Assembly (NCBI GenBank): GCA_027605045.1
Contig: JAQFWX010000150.1
Span: forward strand, 16,736-80,735
DNA length: 64,000 nucleotides
Direction of reading: 5' to 3'
Source of the DNA: Phallus indusiatus
Taxonomy: Eukaryota > Basidiomycota > Agaricomycetes > Phallales > Phallaceae
The notes under the pieces are model-generated. The model was given only the letters and a program-made list of their open reading frames with translations, made no database searches and was not told where the DNA came from. The position numbers were made by a program, and so were the translations under genes. This document shows positions 60,917-64,000 of the stretch, piece after piece (the first letter of the stretch is position 1; every line of letters begins with the position of its first letter).

Positions 60917-62392
60917 ATGGCCGACTACTCTCATTCTTTGTCTGACGAGCTGTTTGCAAGCTCGACACAGAAAAATGCTGTTTTGGAGGACTTGCCATCG
61001 CAAATTCCGTCTCCAATTATTTCTTCCCCGGTCACCACTCCGTCGCCCTCAACATCACCTCCTTCCACTCCGGAATACACACATGAATTTACTCTAGAGC
61101 CTCCGTTTGATTTCTCCCCAGGAATGGCCGTTGGACCAGTTCAGCTTCTTCGTCCTCTAGGCTTGGGGGCGTTTTCAAGTGTCTGGTTGGCAAAACCCAT
61201 TGACGGCCAGTTGAGCCAGCTCAATGGTTGCTCAAACGACGAATTGAGTCAAAGAACCAAGAAAGATCGAAGGCCGTCGCTTGGTCTTCGTCCTCCTGTC
61301 GACAACCCATTAGAACGTAGCAAGAGCATTTATCTACGGGCGAGAAAGGGGGCGGATCACTCACACCACTATCGTCCAGAGACAATGGTCGTAGCTGTAA
61401 AAATGATCGATAGGAATGTTTGTGAGAGTAATGAACGGACTAGAACCAGTTTCCTGAGAGAAGTGGAGATCTTACGGGTAAGTTAACCCTCTCGCAGACT
61501 CCAATACTTTGAATTCACTTTCCCCCGTAGCACATCTCTCATCCGAATATTGTCGCCTATCTCCACTCATTTACAATACAAACGCATCATTGTCTCATTC
61601 TGGAAGCTTTAGAAGGAGGTGAACTTTATAGCGTGCTGGAGCGTGACGAGGACTACGCTCGGATGACCGAACCCCTAATAAAACGCGTATTTGTGGAGCT
61701 CTGCCATGCTGTCAGCTGGATGCACAGTATCGGTCTAGTTCATCGAGATATCAAGCTCGAGAGTAAGACTTTCCTCTTTGTTATTCCCTAAGAGTAATAA
61801 CGACAATATTCATTTTCTTATAGATATTCTCTTCACCACTGACCCCTTCCTACCACACCCATTAAACCTCCCTCTAATAAAACTCACTGATTTTGGCCTT
61901 TCCCGATTTATCGATCCTGCTTCGCCATTGTTGACGGCAAGATGCGGATCAGAGTCCTATGCTGCTCCGGAGCTTATCCTTGGTAGACCATACGACGGTC
62001 GCCAAACAGATGCCTGGTCATGTGGTGTGGTGCTATATGCCTTGGCTATGCGTGGTCTTCCCTTTGACAGAGAAGGCGACGAAAGAGGTGGCCGAACGGC
62101 ATATCTAATGAGAATTGTAAATGTGGATTATTCTTGGTCTGAAGATTTTTCAGACGGCGAATCACATCAAGACCTGTCTATTGGCCGATTAGCAACATCA
62201 GATCTAAAAGCGGTCGTCGGCCGACTCCTCGTTCGAGATACTAAGAAGAGGGCCGCCATTAAAGAACTCTGGTCAGAACCTTGGATGACTGGCGATGGCG
62301 TACCACTACCACCTTCAGATCTTACAGAATCTGATGACAAACCAATATTCTACGACGACATTCCAAATGTTGCCAAAGAAGAAAGCTCATAA
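60917..62392 (+). CDS. CAMK-like serine/threonine protein kinase
   Basis: Three exons, 60917-61477, 61531-61762 and 61824-62392, give 453 codons with matching phases. The start is MADYSHSLSDELFASS. The first ~70 residues are Ser/Thr/Pro-rich. The kinase has LLRPLGLGAFSSVWLAK (Gly loop), then a ~60-residue insert rich in Arg/Ser before VVAVKMIDR (ATP lysine). It continues FLREVEILRHISHPNIV (alpha-C Glu), GLVHRDIKLENIL (catalytic loop), LTDFGLSRF, CGSESYAAPELILG and GRQTDAWSCGVVLYALAM, and ends soon after subdomain XI, RDTKKRAAIKELWSEPWM. The CGSE(S/P)YAAPE segment is typical of CAMKL/Kin-type kinases. The long insert between Gly loop and Lys is unusual. A specific orthologue cannot be named from sequence alone. 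Confidence 0.9.
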
Positions 62393-63827
62393 CAACTATT
62401 ATCAATAACAACACTCCTATATGCATCTTGTACTTGGCGATTTCCTCCTTCTCCTATCATGTCCTCCGATCGCTCTTCCGTTCCACTTCTTTTATTATCT
62501 CGATGTCCCGTAACAGGACAATCTGTGCCAAACATGTCAATCCATAACCCCCTTTGTCTTCTTTCTGTCCAGCTTCTTATGTACTTCGCATTTCATGTAT
62601 TCCAGCCACCGAACTCAAGTCAAACCGTCATACAGATTACCAATAACCTCCTAACCCCCTGCTACTCACTTTGTTGTGGATGTAGACATATGTCCGACGA
62701 TTTCTTTTGTGGCCATTGGTATTGCGTAACATCCTCAACCTTCCTTTTTCGAAACGACGAATTGGTTACATGTCCAGCAGTCCAACACACTCATTTCTCG
62801 ACTTCATTTGCCATTGTGTATAGATTTCCCTCGCCATACGTCTCTTTTCATTTCATTTTTCCATTTGCCTCTTTTTTTTGAATATATATGTAAATTGTAC
62901 TACGTCCATTAATTTTGTACTTTTCACTCATACATTACTGTGCTCACACTGTGTTGTCTGTCACATATCATTCTATAACAATAACTGCTTGCTCATCTTC
63001 ACTTGAGATTTACCTGATATAATTTGTCTCAACTTCAACCGTCATCTCATAATGCAACTTAATCCTCCATAATTGAGGGTCTTAGATATCGAACAGCTGA
63101 AGTGGATTAAACCGGGTTTTATTTATAAATAGAGAATTGAACGTGGGCGTGAGGAGTATGCAGAAAAATATGGGCTAATGCTATAAGCAAGATGCACATT
63201 GAGAAAGACGATGTTAAGTACTAGTAGCCCCAGGCCGCCAGATAGATCATGAACATGATGTGGACATGAAATGACGTGGGTGAATGCTGATATTACAGTT
63301 TCAGTCGTGAGAGAATGTTCCATGAGGACGTGAACGAAAATGAAGATGAAAACGGAAAAGAGAAAGAGAAAGAAGATGAAAAAGAAAAATGAAGATACGG
63401 GAAAGTCGAAAGAAAAAAAAGAAATTGAGAAGAGAAAAGACGAAGAAGGGAAAATCTGTGTTGATTAAATACAGTGTCCGAAATTTGAATTCAAGAAAAA
63501 GGAATTGAACCAAATTCCATGGGCTTGCTAGAAAGCAACCAAGAGAATAAAAGATACATATCATGTCTGCCATTAGGTAGTAAAGGCATGAGCATAGAAG
63601 TCAGGCATACAAACCATAAAGGAGTGTGCTGGATCTGTTGAGATCCGGTAAGGAGCGTTTTTTTGATAAGGAATGGCATAGAGATGCATTGTTGTGTGTG
63701 TGTGGTCGTAGTGTGTCCAAAGACATAGAAGTTGGTTATATACCAAGTCTCCACGTAATGGATCAATTGATTGGATTCAAGAAAAGAGGTCGGATGGTCA
63801 CGCGAACAATTATAAATGTGTGTTTGC
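62393..63827. other. 1.4-kb convergent intergenic region
   Basis: This lies between the kinase stop and the stop of a minus-strand gene entering from the right. It is probably mostly 3' UTR and terminator sequence. The open frames found are shadows without domains. A TTTTTTTTGAATATATATGTAAATTGTA element at about 62872-62900 is a plausible 3'-processing region for the kinase. Confidence 0.4.
63334..63454 (+). repeat. polypurine tract
   Basis: About 120 bp of nearly pure GA-rich sequence (GAAGATGAAAAC, GAGAAAGAGAAAGAAG and similar units) with few pyrimidines. In the minus-strand transcript of the gene ending at 63828 this would be a CU-rich stretch in the 3' UTR. Confidence 0.8.
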
Positions 63828-64000
63828 TTATCTCCGTATTGGAAGAGCAGGACCAAAAGACACTGCACGATCAAAACCAGAGCGAGGATTCTTCCCAGCA
63901 CCGAGGGGCAACAAAGCGGACAATCGACCACCAGCTTTGGAAGGTGGCGGACACGGACTTTCCTGGAGATCCAGACTGTCACCTTCTTCAATACTTGAAG
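63828..64000 (-). CDS. C-terminal end of a minus-strand gene (truncated at window edge)
   Basis: Reading inward from the right edge, one frame stays open for 57 codons and ends at TAA 63828-63830. The peptide reads SSIEEGDSLDLQESPCPPPS, then KAGGRLSALLPLGAGKNPRS and GFDRAVSFGPALPIRR. The Ser/Pro-rich composition ending in a basic tail looks like a genuine disordered C-terminus. A competing, longer frame on the same strand (to 63491) contains hydrophobic low-complexity sequence and looks like an overlapping shadow. No domain is visible, so no function is proposed. Confidence 0.5.
   Translation of the reverse strand, partial: SSIEEGDSLDLQESPCPPPSKAGGRLSALLPLGAGKNPRSGFDRAVSFGPALPIRR

Noticed and set aside
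63491..63991. 166-codon minus-strand frame near the right edge
   Set aside because: It begins inside the truncated gene in another frame and has hydrophobic low-complexity sequence without motifs; the shorter frame ending at 63828 looks more like a real C-terminus.

Overview
The window is nuclear DNA of a filamentous basidiomycete, most likely an Agaricomycete. Genes are dense on both strands and nearly all are cut by many 50-65 nt GT-AG introns. The proteins are typical fungal housekeeping products, and a secreted CBM1-GH5 mannanase points to a plant-litter or wood-degrading lifestyle. I saw no bacterial operons, tRNA or rRNA genes, and no CRISPR array. The intron-exon structures below were worked out by hand from reading frame, splice sites and family motifs. 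Gene spans are more certain than every internal splice junction.

Layout, left to right. 0-14 kb: tail of an acidic nuclear-type protein (+), then a minus-strand block of cytochrome c heme lyase, cyclopropane-fatty-acid synthase, a ZUP1/UFSP-type C78 peptidase, PKA catalytic subunit and a diaphanous-type formin. 14-22.4 kb: a small membrane protein and the DNA helicase HRQ1 (+), a NOSIP-type E3 ligase (-), and a REEP/TB2-DP1 ER-shaping protein (+) divergent from NOSIP. 22.4-28 kb: the accessory-looking part of the window. It has a GAPDH pseudogene that kept introns, a decayed LTR-retrotransposon RNase H fragment, and an orphan two-exon gene. 28-45.6 kb: POL5/MYBBP1A (+) facing MSH3 (-), ATP12 (+) sharing a 124-bp promoter with MSH3, CAP/Srv2 (+), a PhoD-like phosphatase (+) and COMPASS subunit Ash2 (-). 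46-54.4 kb: a seven-helix membrane protein, a mitochondrial ICT1-type release factor, a single-pass membrane protein, an AYR1-like reductase, a 54-bp direct repeat, a broken cupin gene and a GT17 glycosyltransferase. 55.9-64 kb: histone H3, the CBM1-GH5 mannanase, a CAMK-like kinase, and the C-terminal end of a minus-strand gene that runs off the right edge.

Functionally this is a housekeeping neighbourhood rather than one pathway. Loose themes are cAMP/actin/polarity (PKA, cyclase-associated protein, formin), genome maintenance and chromatin (HRQ1, MSH3, ZUP1, Ash2, H3) and mitochondrial biogenesis (heme lyase, ATP12, ICT1). I found no wholly new system. The most notable things are three very small exons (7, 9 and 15 nt) inside conserved motifs, a histone H3 that reads with one extra tail residue, and two previously functional genes (GAPDH, cupin) visibly decaying in place.
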